From the NCBI RefSeq assembly GCF_029894125.1, contig NZ_JARXYZ010000024.1, positions 1 to 64,000 on the forward strand: a DNA stretch of 64,000 bases, in the 5' to 3' direction. Source of the stretch: Kitasatospora sp. MAA19 (GTDB lineage: Bacteria > Actinomycetota > Actinomycetes > Streptomycetales > Streptomycetaceae). Positions 24,768 to 33,958 of the stretch are shown one piece after another (within the stretch, counting starts at the first letter, position 1; each line of letters opens with the position of its first letter). The translations under genes were made by a program, and so were the position numbers. The notes under the pieces were generated by a model. It was not told the DNA's origin. It worked only from the letters and a program-made list of their open reading frames with translations, and did not search any database.

Positions 24768-25760
24768 TTACCGGCGGGGAATGAAGTCGACCACGTCTCC
24801 GGCCCGTTCGCCGCCGGTGAGCTGGCCGTTGCGGCTGGTGCGGACGTAGGCGCGGTGGAGCCAACGGTCCTTGCCGTCCCAACGCGCCTCAAACGGTGTG
24901 CGTGCGTGGGCGGTTCGCAGGTTGTCGATGACCAGCAGGTCGCCGGCGCCCAGGTGGACCGCTTCGGCCGTGCTGTCGAGCGCGTCGGCCAGCGCTTCCA
25001 GTGCCGCCTTGTCGGCCTGGTCCTCGGCTGTCAGGACGGAGCGGTCGTACCCGAGGTATGGATCGTCCCTGTCGCCGTACAGCGGCTTGACGTAGGTCAT
25101 GGCATTCGGATCCTCGATCTGGTCGCGGAAGCCGATTCCGACGGGGCGGCGGAGCTTGCGGTCGAACAGGTGATCCTTCACCTCATCGCTGAGCAGGGGC
25201 AAGGCCTTGCGGATCGAGCCGATGAGGGTCGCGGCCTTGCCCTCGTGGTCGCCTCGGGAGCAGGCGAGCACGATGTAGCTCGGCTGGAGCGCGTGGTGGG
25301 ACAGGTCCGAGTGGAATTCGAGCTGGATCGTGGAGGTCTCGCCCGAGAGGGGGTGGGCCTGTGGGGTGGGGTACAGCTCATGGAGGACCGTGCGCGAGCG
25401 GCGGTTGCCGTATCCCTGGTCGTAGGCGGTGTGGAGTCCGAGTCGGCGTCCGGCGATGGCGAGCATCGCCTCCATGTTCAGGAGCTGACGGTCCTCTGGC
25501 GTGGGTGTCGAGCGGGGTGTCGGCGCCAGTTCGTCGTCCGGCTCAACCGGAAGGCCCTTCAGGAGAAGGTAGCCGTGCTGATTGCCTTCGGTGTTGAACT
25601 CGTCCAAGGCTGTGGCGATTTCTTCCGGGAGCTTGTCTGCCTGTACATTCGCCGCCTCCAGGAAGGCGTAGACGTCCGCGCGCGGAACCCTCGGGAGGGC
25701 GGAGGCGAGGGCGAGGAGTCGCTCCTGGTGCGAAGTGCAGTCAATAACCGGAGTCTTCAA
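24768..25760 (-). CDS. Clavaminate synthase-like Fe(II)/2-oxoglutarate oxygenase
   Basis: The protein is similar to clavaminate synthase along its whole length: PVIDCT at the N-terminus, KPLYGD, LGYDRSVL, HARTPFEARWDGKDRWLH and GGERAGDVVDFIPRR at the C-terminus. Length (330) matches the family's 325. Homology fixes the start at TTG 25760, with GGGAG nine bases upstream. The iron ligands read LEFHSD (His-x-Asp) and the distal His in TAHARTP. Known clavaminate synthases have His-x-Glu here, so this member has a shortened acid ligand. It probably hydroxylates or desaturates a beta-carbon of an amino acid, perhaps serine-derived, in the cluster product. No other clavam genes are present. Confidence 0.9.
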   Translation of the reverse strand: MKTPVIDCTSHQERLLALASALPRVPRADVYAFLEAANVQADKLPEEIATALDEFNTEGNQHGYLLLKGLPVEPDDELAPTPRSTPTPEDRQLLNMEAMLAIAGRRLGLHTAYDQGYGNRRSRTVLHELYPTPQAHPLSGETSTIQLEFHSDLSHHALQPSYIVLACSRGDHEGKAATLIGSIRKALPLLSDEVKDHLFDRKLRRPVGIGFRDQIEDPNAMTYVKPLYGDRDDPYLGYDRSVLTAEDQADKAALEALADALDSTAEAVHLGAGDLLVIDNLRTAHARTPFEARWDGKDRWLHRAYVRTSRNGQLTGGERAGDVVDFIPRR

Positions 25761-26127
25761 GGCCCGATGCTCCCTTGTCCGCAGGCAAAAGCTGTCGAGA
25801 AACGGATGATCCCGGCTGATCGGAGACGCTGTCGACCGGCTCTTCGACCCTGGAGCACCGGCCACTTGTGGAACGCGCCGATACCCTCATAGCCTGAGAA
25901 AAGCCCCCGCTGTTGCATCTGACTGGGCATTGAACGCTGCCATGTCATGGCCTGAGGGACGCACCGGGCCGGGCTCGACGCCGTGATTCCGCTGGCGATC
26001 TCCAGGTGATGCCGAGCGCAGGCGGAGCGCGTGGAACGGGTCGGTCTGCACTCGGCTCGGCGACTGAAGCGGATCGGGTCTGCGGCGCGGACGGCGTGAC
26101 GGCGGCGGCGATGAGAAGGAGGAAAGA
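25761..26127. promoter_or_regulatory. Divergent intergenic region, probable promoters
   Basis: These 367 bp separate the minus-strand oxygenase/NRPS pair from the plus-strand hydrolase and export run, so promoters for both directions should lie here. No convincing -35/-10 pair or operator stands out by eye, and no gene is supported inside. Confidence 0.4.
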
Positions 26128-27336
26128 GTGACCACAGGCGGCTTCTCATCCAAACGGCTGGCCCGCGTGCGGGACGTGCTCGAGCGCTACGTCGACGCCG
26201 GCCACGGCTCGGGGGTGGTTGCCGTCCTTGCCCGGCGCGGTGAGGTCCACATCGAGGCAAGGGGCCATCTGGCCTTCGAAGGTGCAGGCTCGAGGAAAGT
26301 GATGGCAGCTGACACGATCTGCCGCATCGCATCGATGACGAAGCCGGTCGTCGCCGCCTGCGCGATGACGCTCGTCGAAGACGGCACGCTGCGCCTCGAC
26401 GACCCCGTCGACGCGCACCTCCCGGAACTGGCGGACATGAAGGTGCTCGCTGATCCGAGCGGGCCACTGAATGACACCGTCCCGGCGGAGCGCCCGATAA
26501 CCCTGCGGGATCTGCTCACCTGCCGCCTCGGCACCGGCGTGGTTGTCACCGGCACGGCAATCGCCCAGCCGGGGACGGTGCCGATCTCGGATGCGCTCGA
26601 TGCGCTCGGGCACACGCAGGTCCCGGGCGATCCCGAACCGTCGCTGGACGAGTGGATTCGCCGGCTCGGCGAGCTACCGCTCGTCTACCAGCCGGGTGAG
26701 CGGTTCATGTACAACGCCGGCCCCACGGTGACGGGCCTGCTCATTGCTCGCGCCACCGGCATGTCCCTGGGGGATGCCCTGCGCGAACGGCTCTGCGAGC
26801 CCCTCGGGATGAAGGACACCGTCTTCACCGTGGCCGGCGAGAGCGCCGGCCGCCTGGCGACCGCGTACCAGCCCGACGGAGTCACCGGCGCGCTCGTCGT
26901 CGAAGACGGTCCCGACGGGCGCTGGAGACGGCCGCCGACGTTCAAGGCGCCCGCCAGCGGGCTCCTGTCGACCGGCGACGACTACCTTGCCTTCGCCTCG
27001 GCCCTGCTCCATGGCGAGCGAGTGCTCTCGCGGCCATCGGTAGCACTGATGACGAGCAACCACCTGACGCTGACACAGAAAGCGCTCTCCAGATTCGTGC
27101 CGGGGTCGTTCTTCAAGGAATACGGCTGGGGTTTCGGGATGTCGGTCCGCACTAGGTCGGCGCGCCTCGGCCCCTCCGCTGGGAGCTACGGATGGTACGG
27201 GAAGTACGGCAGCACCTGGATCAACGACCCCGTCGCGGACATGACGACGATCCTCATCCTCCAGCGGACGGAGTGGAGGGGCCTGCCGATCTCCCTTGAG
27301 TTCTGGAGGGCCGCCTACCAGGCGATCGACGACTGA
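26128..27336 (+). CDS. Beta-lactamase-fold serine hydrolase (class C/EstB-like)
   Basis: GTG 26128 has AAGGAGG nine bases upstream. The 402-residue protein has the serine hydrolase signature SMTK (SxxK, residues about 71-74), the Tyr box in FMYNAGPTVTG, and a C-terminal GWGFG...YGWYGKYGS region. This is the layout of class C beta-lactamases, EstB esterases and LovD-type acyltransferases. No signal peptide is visible, which argues against a secreted beta-lactamase and for a cytoplasmic esterase or acyl transfer step. It stands divergent from the clavaminate synthase-like gene, so a resistance function against a strained-ring product is conceivable but unproven. Confidence 0.88.
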   Translation: MTTGGFSSKRLARVRDVLERYVDAGHGSGVVAVLARRGEVHIEARGHLAFEGAGSRKVMAADTICRIASMTKPVVAACAMTLVEDGTLRLDDPVDAHLPELADMKVLADPSGPLNDTVPAERPITLRDLLTCRLGTGVVVTGTAIAQPGTVPISDALDALGHTQVPGDPEPSLDEWIRRLGELPLVYQPGERFMYNAGPTVTGLLIARATGMSLGDALRERLCEPLGMKDTVFTVAGESAGRLATAYQPDGVTGALVVEDGPDGRWRRPPTFKAPASGLLSTGDDYLAFASALLHGERVLSRPSVALMTSNHLTLTQKALSRFVPGSFFKEYGWGFGMSVRTRSARLGPSAGSYGWYGKYGSTWINDPVADMTTILILQRTEWRGLPISLEFWRAAYQAIDD

Positions 27337-27455
27337 CGTTCATGCGTCAGGACCGCCTATCGGTCGCGTTCGACACGTGGGGCGGCTTATTTACGCCTTG
27401 GCAAGCGATAATGAATCGGGTGTCGGCTAGTAGAAGAGCGATACGGGGAGGCCCT

Positions 27456-28832
27456 GTGGCGATTCATGAAGTTCGATTCACTGGCGGTCGAACCGGCGAT
27501 GCCCCCCTGACCTGGGGGCAGAAATGCATATGGGCCGAGGCGAAGTGGTTTGCTCCCGAGCATGTTCAGTTCAATATGCGTCAGATCATCGACATTCCAG
27601 AACCAACAAGCTTGGCCGACGTCTTGGTCGGCCTGCAAGTACTCCTGCAGCGCCGGGAGCCTCTGCGCACAATTTACCCGATTTCCGCCGCGGGTGAGCC
27701 GTATCAGCATGTTCCGGCGGAGGGGAGCATCGAGGTCGCAGAGTACTCCGTGCCGGCCGGCGAGGCGGGCTCCGTGGCCGTCGATCTTGCGGCCGAATTC
27801 CAGCGCAAGCCTTTCGTGCTGGATGACTTTCCATTTCGGGCCGCAATCGTCACGAGTGACGGGCGGCCTCGATATCTTGTGATAGCCGTCTTTCACATGG
27901 CGGCGGACGGTTGGGACATGCAGAACATTGCGAGAGAAACGGAACGGCTTCTCGCGGCGCCCGCAATGGCAGTTGACTCGACTCCCCTTTCGTCTAGAAT
28001 GCATCCCCTGGACTATGCAGAACATGAGCGGGGCGCCGCGGGCCGGATGGTATCCGAAAGATCCATGCGGTACTGGAGGCGGCAGCTTGTGGATGCTCCG
28101 GTTGATATGTTCCGGGGGCGAGCACTCGCTCCGGAGCCTTCTCGATTTGTGGAGGTGTACATTGAGTCGGAAGCCCTGGCCGTAGCCCTCTATTTTCTGT
28201 CGCGCGAGCTTCGCGCCAGTCAGGAGACAGTTTTTCTGGCCATAGCCGCTGCGCTGCTCGCTGGGATAGGTGGAGAAAAGAAGGCATTCTTCCTGGCGTG
28301 GTGCCACAACCGTATCACCCCAGCAGAAATGAATGCCACCGGGTCCGTTGCCCAGGATTCTCCAATAACGATCGATGTCACTTCCGCAGACCTTCGGGAA
28401 TTGGTGAGACGCACTTGGTGCGCCGCCGTTCCGGCATACGCCGCAGCCAAACATGATCCAGCTCAAGTAGCGGTTGCCGTCGCACAGATCGAGCAGGAGC
28501 GGGAGAGGAGTGTGGATCTTTCGTGCAACATCAATGTCATGCCGCTCGAAACTTCTGGGATCGAACCCCAGATTGCTGGGCTGGACTCGCGGGCAGCGTT
28601 GGACCTCATCAGTTCGATCCGCGCAGATACCCGGATCATTCGCGTGCTCGGGACGTCGCAAGACCGGATCGGTCGAAGGTTCTACCTCAGGGCGCATGGC
28701 AGTCGCAAGAAAGTCATGACGTTCCTGCGCGCAGACACGGCCGTACTCTCAAGGAGTGAGATCATTTCATTCCTCCGGGACATCGAGGAGTCGAGCGTGC
28801 GGGAATTGGCTTGCCTCCTGGCCGGGCGCTGA
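27456..28832 (+). CDS. Free-standing NRPS condensation-domain protein
   Basis: GGGGAGG four bases before GTG 27456 fixes the start; GC is lower than in the neighbours. The 458-residue protein has the condensation fold: LTWGQKCIW (C1), the active-site box VFHMAADGWDMQN (C3) near residue 145, and HPLDYAEHERG (C4 region). The canonical HHxxxDG is FHxxxDG here, keeping the second, catalytic His and the Asp. Stand-alone condensation enzymes join a carrier-bound acyl or aminoacyl group to a free or bound amine or alcohol. Seryl-S-T from the NRPS at 22671 is the obvious partner. Confidence 0.8.
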   Translation: MAIHEVRFTGGRTGDAPLTWGQKCIWAEAKWFAPEHVQFNMRQIIDIPEPTSLADVLVGLQVLLQRREPLRTIYPISAAGEPYQHVPAEGSIEVAEYSVPAGEAGSVAVDLAAEFQRKPFVLDDFPFRAAIVTSDGRPRYLVIAVFHMAADGWDMQNIARETERLLAAPAMAVDSTPLSSRMHPLDYAEHERGAAGRMVSERSMRYWRRQLVDAPVDMFRGRALAPEPSRFVEVYIESEALAVALYFLSRELRASQETVFLAIAAALLAGIGGEKKAFFLAWCHNRITPAEMNATGSVAQDSPITIDVTSADLRELVRRTWCAAVPAYAAAKHDPAQVAVAVAQIEQERERSVDLSCNINVMPLETSGIEPQIAGLDSRAALDLISSIRADTRIIRVLGTSQDRIGRRFYLRAHGSRKKVMTFLRADTAVLSRSEIISFLRDIEESSVRELACLLAGR

Positions 28833-28882
28833 CGAGCGCAGCGCTCCGAATCGGGGTGGCGCCGAGGTCGAAAGGATACCGA

Positions 28883-30709
28883 ATGGGAAACACGCCTCGT
28901 CTGCTTGGGTTGCTGTGGTCGGCAGGAAAGGGAATCGCGGCTGCCGTCACCGTGATGCGGCTGACCCAAAGGATGATTCCGGCAGCCACTGCCATGGTGG
29001 TGGGATTGCTCATGAGCCGGCTTACGGTGCACGGTACCAAGTCCTTCAGCACCATGCTGGTGCCGCTGGCCGCGTTCGGTGCGGTGCTGTTCGTGAGTCA
29101 TGCGGCGGAGACATTCGTCGAACCCTTGGCCTATCTGACGCAGCAGCGGATCGACGGGGCACATCGCGTGGCCGTGACCCGCTTGGTGGCGAGCAGTCCG
29201 ACTGTTGACGTCCTGGAGCGCCCCGAGGCACAGCAGCTGATTCGGCAGGCCAAGGCCGACCCTGACGATTACACGCAACGCACGCCGGGGCAGGCCGCCC
29301 TGGCGGAGCTTGATCAGGCGGCGGATGCCGCAGGAGCCGCCGCAGCCTGCCTGGTAGTCGCTCAGTTCTCCTGGTGGCTGGTGCCGTTGCTGTTGATTCC
29401 CTCGCTGGCCTGTGTCCGGCTGCGCTACCGCCAACGGTTGGAGTCCGTCATGCTCTGGCGGGCCCAGCTCGGTGAGCTTCTGAGGGCAGACCGCTGGCAG
29501 GAAATGCTGACCTCGGGGGGAGTGGGCAAGGACCTGCGGGTCTTCGGATTCGGCGACTGGGCGGTGCGGAGGCTCTCGCGGCTTCACGTGGCCCGCAGCG
29601 AGCCCATGTTCGCCTTGTGGAAACGCCACATCCGTGGTCAGCTGTGGATTCCCCTACTGGTGGCACCCTCCTTGCTGCTCGCGATCACGGCCGTGGCGGC
29701 GGGAACAGTGAACGGACATGGCTCGATCGCAACGGAGACTGCGGTGTTGGCGGCTGGAGCGTCGTTGTTCACGATGTTCGGGTCGGGAGACAGCGCCCTG
29801 ACCCGGCTGTCCGGGCTCGAGGCCCTCACGGCATATGACGAGTTGGCCGGGCTCTTCGGGAAGCACACCCGGCACCCGCTTCCCGCGGCCCCGGCCCGTA
29901 CCCGGTCCTACAGTCCTGTCCGTTTCGAGCAAGTCGGTTTCACCTACCCGGGGACGACACATGCCGTGCTCGACGGACTCGACCTGGAGATCCGCTCCGG
30001 CGAGCTGCTCGCCATCGTCGGCCTCAACGGGGCAGGCAAGTCAACTCTCATCAAACTGCTCGCCGGACTGTACGACCCGACCAGCGGGCGCATCCTCGTC
30101 GGCGAGGGCCAGGACCTGTCCGAGCTGGGAGCCGAAGCATGGCGGGAGCGGATATCCGTCGTCTTCCAGGATTTCGTCAAGTACCAGCTGTCAGCAGCGG
30201 ACAACGTCACTCTCGGCCGGCCCGGTGTACCGGATCCGGCCGTATTGGAGGCGGCGGCCCAGGATGCGGGACTGCAACCGGTTCTTGATCGCCTTCCCGA
30301 CGGCTGGGAGACGCCGCTGGCACGCTCGCGCACGGGCGGCGTGGATTTGTCCGGTGGCCAGTGGCAGCAGGTCGTGCTGACCCGGGCGCTGTACGCGTTG
30401 CGTACGGGCGCGGAGCTGCTCGTCCTCGACGAGCCGACCGCCCACCTGGACGTCCGCACCGAGTTCGAAGTCTTCCGGCGGCTGGCCGAACAGCGCAACG
30501 CGGCCGGTGTCGTGCTGATCTCCCACCGTCTGTCCACGGTGCGACAGGCTGACCGGATCGTGCTGCTCGACGGCGGCCGGATCACTGAATCCGGCAGCCA
30601 CGACGAGCTGGTCGCACTTGGCGGCAGCTACGCCAGGATGTTCGCGATCCAGGCGGAGCGCTTCCAACACGGCCACCGGCACGCGATCGAGGAAGACGAA
30701 CTGTTGTGA
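28883..30709 (+). CDS. ABC exporter, fused membrane and ATPase domains (subunit A)
   Basis: ATG 28883 follows AAAGG. The 608-residue protein has a membrane domain (about residues 20-330, several hydrophobic helices such as MIPAATAMVVGLLM) and a nucleotide-binding domain: GLNGAGKSTLIKLL (Walker A), DLSGGQWQQVVLTRAL (signature), LLVLDEPTAHLD (Walker B) and LISHRLSTV (H-loop). The next gene begins in its stop codon and encodes a similar half-transporter, so they form a heterodimer. Such exporters in clusters pump out the product and give self-protection. Confidence 0.92.
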   Translation: MGNTPRLLGLLWSAGKGIAAAVTVMRLTQRMIPAATAMVVGLLMSRLTVHGTKSFSTMLVPLAAFGAVLFVSHAAETFVEPLAYLTQQRIDGAHRVAVTRLVASSPTVDVLERPEAQQLIRQAKADPDDYTQRTPGQAALAELDQAADAAGAAAACLVVAQFSWWLVPLLLIPSLACVRLRYRQRLESVMLWRAQLGELLRADRWQEMLTSGGVGKDLRVFGFGDWAVRRLSRLHVARSEPMFALWKRHIRGQLWIPLLVAPSLLLAITAVAAGTVNGHGSIATETAVLAAGASLFTMFGSGDSALTRLSGLEALTAYDELAGLFGKHTRHPLPAAPARTRSYSPVRFEQVGFTYPGTTHAVLDGLDLEIRSGELLAIVGLNGAGKSTLIKLLAGLYDPTSGRILVGEGQDLSELGAEAWRERISVVFQDFVKYQLSAADNVTLGRPGVPDPAVLEAAAQDAGLQPVLDRLPDGWETPLARSRTGGVDLSGGQWQQVVLTRALYALRTGAELLVLDEPTAHLDVRTEFEVFRRLAEQRNAAGVVLISHRLSTVRQADRIVLLDGGRITESGSHDELVALGGSYARMFAIQAERFQHGHRHAIEEDELL

Positions 30710-32496
30710 GGCGCTACCTGGCCTTGTGGTACGAGCTGCTGAGGATCTCGTGGCGGCGGGCTCCGGCCGCGACGGCTGCGATGATCGGTGTCTGCGCACT
30801 GACCATCGCAGCCGCCGCCGGGATCGCCCTGTCGCTGCGTGCGGTGATCGACGCCAGCGCCCACGGCACGCTGGGCACGGCCGTGGCGGCGGCCTGCGTC
30901 GCGGCCGTCTGTTACGGCGTGACCGTGACGCTCCAGCAGACGACGTGGGACCTGTTCCAACTGCTGTTGGACAAGACGAACGGGGAGTTGCGTCCGCAGA
31001 TCCACGGTTGGATCGCCGGGATCGAGGGCCTGGACCACATGGAGCGCACCGACTTCCTGGACAGGTTGGAGGGAGCGCGTGACCACAGCTGGCAGATCTG
31101 CATGAGCCCATGGCAGTTGGTCATGGCCGTCCGCTCCGGGCTACAGCTGGGCCTCATGCTCCTCATCCTGGGCGCCGTGAGCCCTTGGCTGCTGTTCCTC
31201 CTCCTCTTTGCCGCGGTCCCGCTGTGGTTTGACCACCGCGGGAAGCAAGCCGTGCTGGATGCCGAGACGGCGACCGCCGAGGCTTTCCGGCTACAGCGCC
31301 ACCTCTTCCAACTCGGCACCCGCGCCGACAGCGGCAAGGACATCCGCGTAGCGGGCGCCGGCGAGGAACTCGTCCGCAGGCAGGCTGCAGCCTGGGACGA
31401 GGTGGCGCACCTGCGCTACCGGGCCCGGATGCGTGCTGCGGGGAGCAAGTTCGGCGGCTGGGCGGTCTTCGCCTGCGGGTACGTCGGAACGCTCGCTCTT
31501 GTCGCCTACCAGGCAGCGCATGGCCGAGGCACCGCGGGCGATGTGGTGATGGCCGTAACCGTTGCGTCCGGCCTGCGGCAGACTGTGCAGCAGGTGGTTG
31601 GTCGCACGGAGAGCACGCTTGCGACAAGGACGGCCATCGAGTCGTACTTCTGGCTGAGGGCGTACGCCGCCGCCGAGACGGCCCGTACGGTCGGCACCAT
31701 TCCCGCCCCCAGCCGGCTGGACCAAGGTATCGCCTTCGAGCACGTCTCCTACAGCTACCCCGGCACCGACCGCCTGGCCCTCGATGATGTCAGCGTCCGC
31801 ATTCCAGCGGGGACAGTGGTCGCGATCGTCGGTGAGTACGGATCGGGCAAGACCACCCTGGTAAAGCTCCTCGCCAAGTTCTACCGGCCGGACGAGGGCC
31901 GGATCACCGTCGACGGCACGGACCTCGCCGACCTCGACACCGCTGACTGGCGCTCGCACATCAGCGCCGCGTTCCAGGACTTCGGACGCCTGGAGACGAC
32001 GTTCGCCGAGGGCGTCGGTCTCGGCGACCTGCCGCACCTGACCGACCACGAGCGCATCGCACGCGCGGTGCGGGAGGCCGACGCCACGGACATCGTGAAG
32101 TGCCTGCCACAGGGCATGGACACCCAACTCGGGCGCGAGCTCGGCGGCGTCGATCTCTCCGAGGGGCAGTGGCAGAGGGTCGCGCTCGCGCGTGCCGTCA
32201 TGCGGGGCGAGCCACTGCTCTTCGTGCTGGACGAGCCCACGGCCTCCCTCGACGCCCCCAGCGAGCATGCCATCTTCGAGCGCCAGATGGGACGCGCACG
32301 TCAACTCGCCAAGAGCACCGGGGCGGTTACCGTGATTGTCTCGCACCGTTTCTCCACAGTGACCGGCGCCGACCTGATCCTCGTCCTCGACCGGGGCCGA
32401 CTGGTCGAGTCCGGCACCCACGCCGAGCTGAGCGCCCTCAACGGAGGCCGCTACGCCGACCTGTACGGAATCCAAGCGGCTGCTTACAGCACCTGA
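30706..32496 (+). CDS. ABC exporter, fused membrane and ATPase domains (subunit B)
   Basis: GTG 30706 overlaps the TGA of subunit A by 4 bp. The 596-residue protein has an N-terminal membrane domain and an ATPase domain with GEYGSGKTTLVKLL (Walker A), VDLSEGQWQRVALARA (signature), LLFVLDEPTASLD (Walker B) and VSHRFSTV (H-loop). Both subunits keep the Walker B Glu, so neither ATP site is clearly degenerate by sequence. It is the likely partner of subunit A in export of the cluster product. Confidence 0.92.
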   Translation: MRRYLALWYELLRISWRRAPAATAAMIGVCALTIAAAAGIALSLRAVIDASAHGTLGTAVAAACVAAVCYGVTVTLQQTTWDLFQLLLDKTNGELRPQIHGWIAGIEGLDHMERTDFLDRLEGARDHSWQICMSPWQLVMAVRSGLQLGLMLLILGAVSPWLLFLLLFAAVPLWFDHRGKQAVLDAETATAEAFRLQRHLFQLGTRADSGKDIRVAGAGEELVRRQAAAWDEVAHLRYRARMRAAGSKFGGWAVFACGYVGTLALVAYQAAHGRGTAGDVVMAVTVASGLRQTVQQVVGRTESTLATRTAIESYFWLRAYAAAETARTVGTIPAPSRLDQGIAFEHVSYSYPGTDRLALDDVSVRIPAGTVVAIVGEYGSGKTTLVKLLAKFYRPDEGRITVDGTDLADLDTADWRSHISAAFQDFGRLETTFAEGVGLGDLPHLTDHERIARAVREADATDIVKCLPQGMDTQLGRELGGVDLSEGQWQRVALARAVMRGEPLLFVLDEPTASLDAPSEHAIFERQMGRARQLAKSTGAVTVIVSHRFSTVTGADLILVLDRGRLVESGTHAELSALNGGRYADLYGIQAAAYST

Positions 32497-32623
32497 GGAC
32501 GACGTGGAACGAAGGCCGTTCGTCCGCAGGCAAGAGGAATGTCGCCGCCGCTCGACGCGGGAGCTGGGCTTCCGTCCCAACCCGACATATTTACGTCCGA
32601 GTTGACCATCGACCCGAGGGGCC

Positions 32624-33574
32624 ATGAACCTACTCCTGATCGGTATGTCGAGATTCGCCCAGCGGCGGGTCCTGCCGGCTGTGGCCGCGCTGGAGCGGAT
32701 CGACAGGCTGGACATCGCTAGTGCGCACGCCCGTGCGCAGGACGTCCGACATCTGCCGAAGTTCGGCCTCCTGCATAGTGACTGGCGCGAGGCCTTGGAG
32801 CGGAATCGCCCCGGGCTGGTCTACGTCTCCACGACCAACAGCGAGCATGCGACGGTTGTGCGCCATGCGTTGGATACCGGAAACCATGTGGTCGTCGACA
32901 AGCCAGGACTGCTGAGCCTGGCGGTGGTTGAGGAAGTCCTCACGGTGGCCCGATCATCTGGCCTCGTCGTGGCGGAAGCCGTCTGCTACAGCTTCCATCC
33001 CGTATTTGAAGCCGTCAGGTCGGTGTTCGACGAGCTGGGTACGGAGGGCATGACCGCGGCAGCGGTGTTCACACCACCGGTTCCGCCGGGCGACTTCCGG
33101 TACGACCGACGGAAGGGTGGCGGGGCCCTGATGGACACCGGGCCGTACTTCGCCTCGTTGGGCCGAGTGCTGTGGGGAGTGGAACCGGAGCGGCTGAGCG
33201 TCGTCGTGGGGAATCGCTCCGCCGACGGTCTGGACACCTCGTACAGTGTGCTCGCGGGCTACCCCGGCGGCAGGGCGGTGACTGGGCACTTCGGCTTCAC
33301 CACGCTGTACCAGAACTGCCTCCGCTTGGCTGGCCCCGGTTTCACCGCCGGGATCGAGCGCGCCTTCTCCATTCCCCCTGACATGACGGCGGAGCTGGAG
33401 GTCACGTTCGGCGAGCAGCACGAGGTGCGGCGAATCAACCGCTCGGACAGCCTGGAGATCTTCCTGTCATGGGTTCTGGGAGCCATCGACGCCGGTTCGA
33501 GGGAATTCGACGATCCACTGATCAGCGACGCCCGGACGCTCGACCGCCTGGTCCGGGCTGCCGCACTACCGTAG
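32624..33574 (+). CDS. Gfo/Idh/MocA-family oxidoreductase, candidate NDP-hexose 3-ketoreductase
   Basis: ATG 32624 follows GAGGGG. The 316-residue protein has an N-terminal Rossmann fold (LLLIGMSRFAQRRVLPAV, YVSTTNSEHATVVRHAL), the VVVDKPG box in place of the usual EKP, and GGGALMDTGPYFAS in the C-terminal domain. In deoxysugar pathways, enzymes of this family (KijD10, SpnN type) reduce the 3-keto group made by the 2,3-dehydratase. That enzyme lies just downstream (34969), which supports this assignment. Cofactor would be NADPH. A hairpin follows the gene. Confidence 0.82.
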   Translation: MNLLLIGMSRFAQRRVLPAVAALERIDRLDIASAHARAQDVRHLPKFGLLHSDWREALERNRPGLVYVSTTNSEHATVVRHALDTGNHVVVDKPGLLSLAVVEEVLTVARSSGLVVAEAVCYSFHPVFEAVRSVFDELGTEGMTAAAVFTPPVPPGDFRYDRRKGGGALMDTGPYFASLGRVLWGVEPERLSVVVGNRSADGLDTSYSVLAGYPGGRAVTGHFGFTTLYQNCLRLAGPGFTAGIERAFSIPPDMTAELEVTFGEQHEVRRINRSDSLEIFLSWVLGAIDAGSREFDDPLISDARTLDRLVRAAALP

Positions 33575-33582
33575 CTCCCCGT

Positions 33583-33607
33583 CGGGTTCCGCCGACGGCG
33601 GAACCCG
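33583..33607. terminator. Hairpin after the oxidoreductase gene
   Basis: An 11-bp perfect stem (33583-33593 with 33597-33607) with a 3-base loop begins 9 bp after the stop at 33574. It is the clearest terminator-like structure in the cluster and probably ends the transcript that begins before the exporter genes. Confidence 0.7.
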
Positions 33608-33631
33608 TGACGGAAGACACCTGTGTGAGAC

Positions 33632-33754
33632 ATGCCCGGGATTGACGAGCAGCTGGTCCGCAGCCTGCGCCACGAGCGGCATCCCGATGCGGCAGGGGTG
33701 GACCTGCGGCTGGACGCTGGCGGCCGGGACGACCGGGTGGCGGCTCGGCCGTGA
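33632..33754 (+). pseudogene. Remnant of a phosphotransferase (APH-like) N-terminus
   Basis: Forty codons from ATG 33632 (MPGIDEQLVRSLRHERHPDA, then LRLDAGGRDDR) resemble the N-terminus of aminoglycoside phosphotransferase-type kinases. The match continues in the next frame as WRLGRDPAVHRPPTR before being lost, which indicates a frameshift and deletion. The rest of the 384-bp gap to 33958 has no gene. If right, it is the scar of a lost resistance or modifying kinase; the similarity is short and judged by eye. Confidence 0.4.
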
Positions 33755-33958
33755 CCCGGCGGTGCACCGCCCACCAACTCGGCGCGGCAGCCTAGGCACA
33801 AGAGCCGATGGACAGGCCGACGGATGCGACGAGAAAATGACGGGGCTTCAGAGACCATTGGCGCCGCAGTAGGAGCGGGGACGGCAGCAAGCGAACATCC
33901 CACGAACCATCAGGGCACCCCGTCCCATCAGAGAACGCTGTCGGAAAGGGAGGCGGAA

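Noticed and set aside
22671..27336. A beta-lactam or clavam pathway
   Set aside because: A clavaminate synthase-like enzyme and a beta-lactamase-fold protein are suggestive, but no beta-lactam synthetase, ACV synthetase, isopenicillin synthase or carbapenam synthetase is visible. The oxygenase also has a changed metal ligand.
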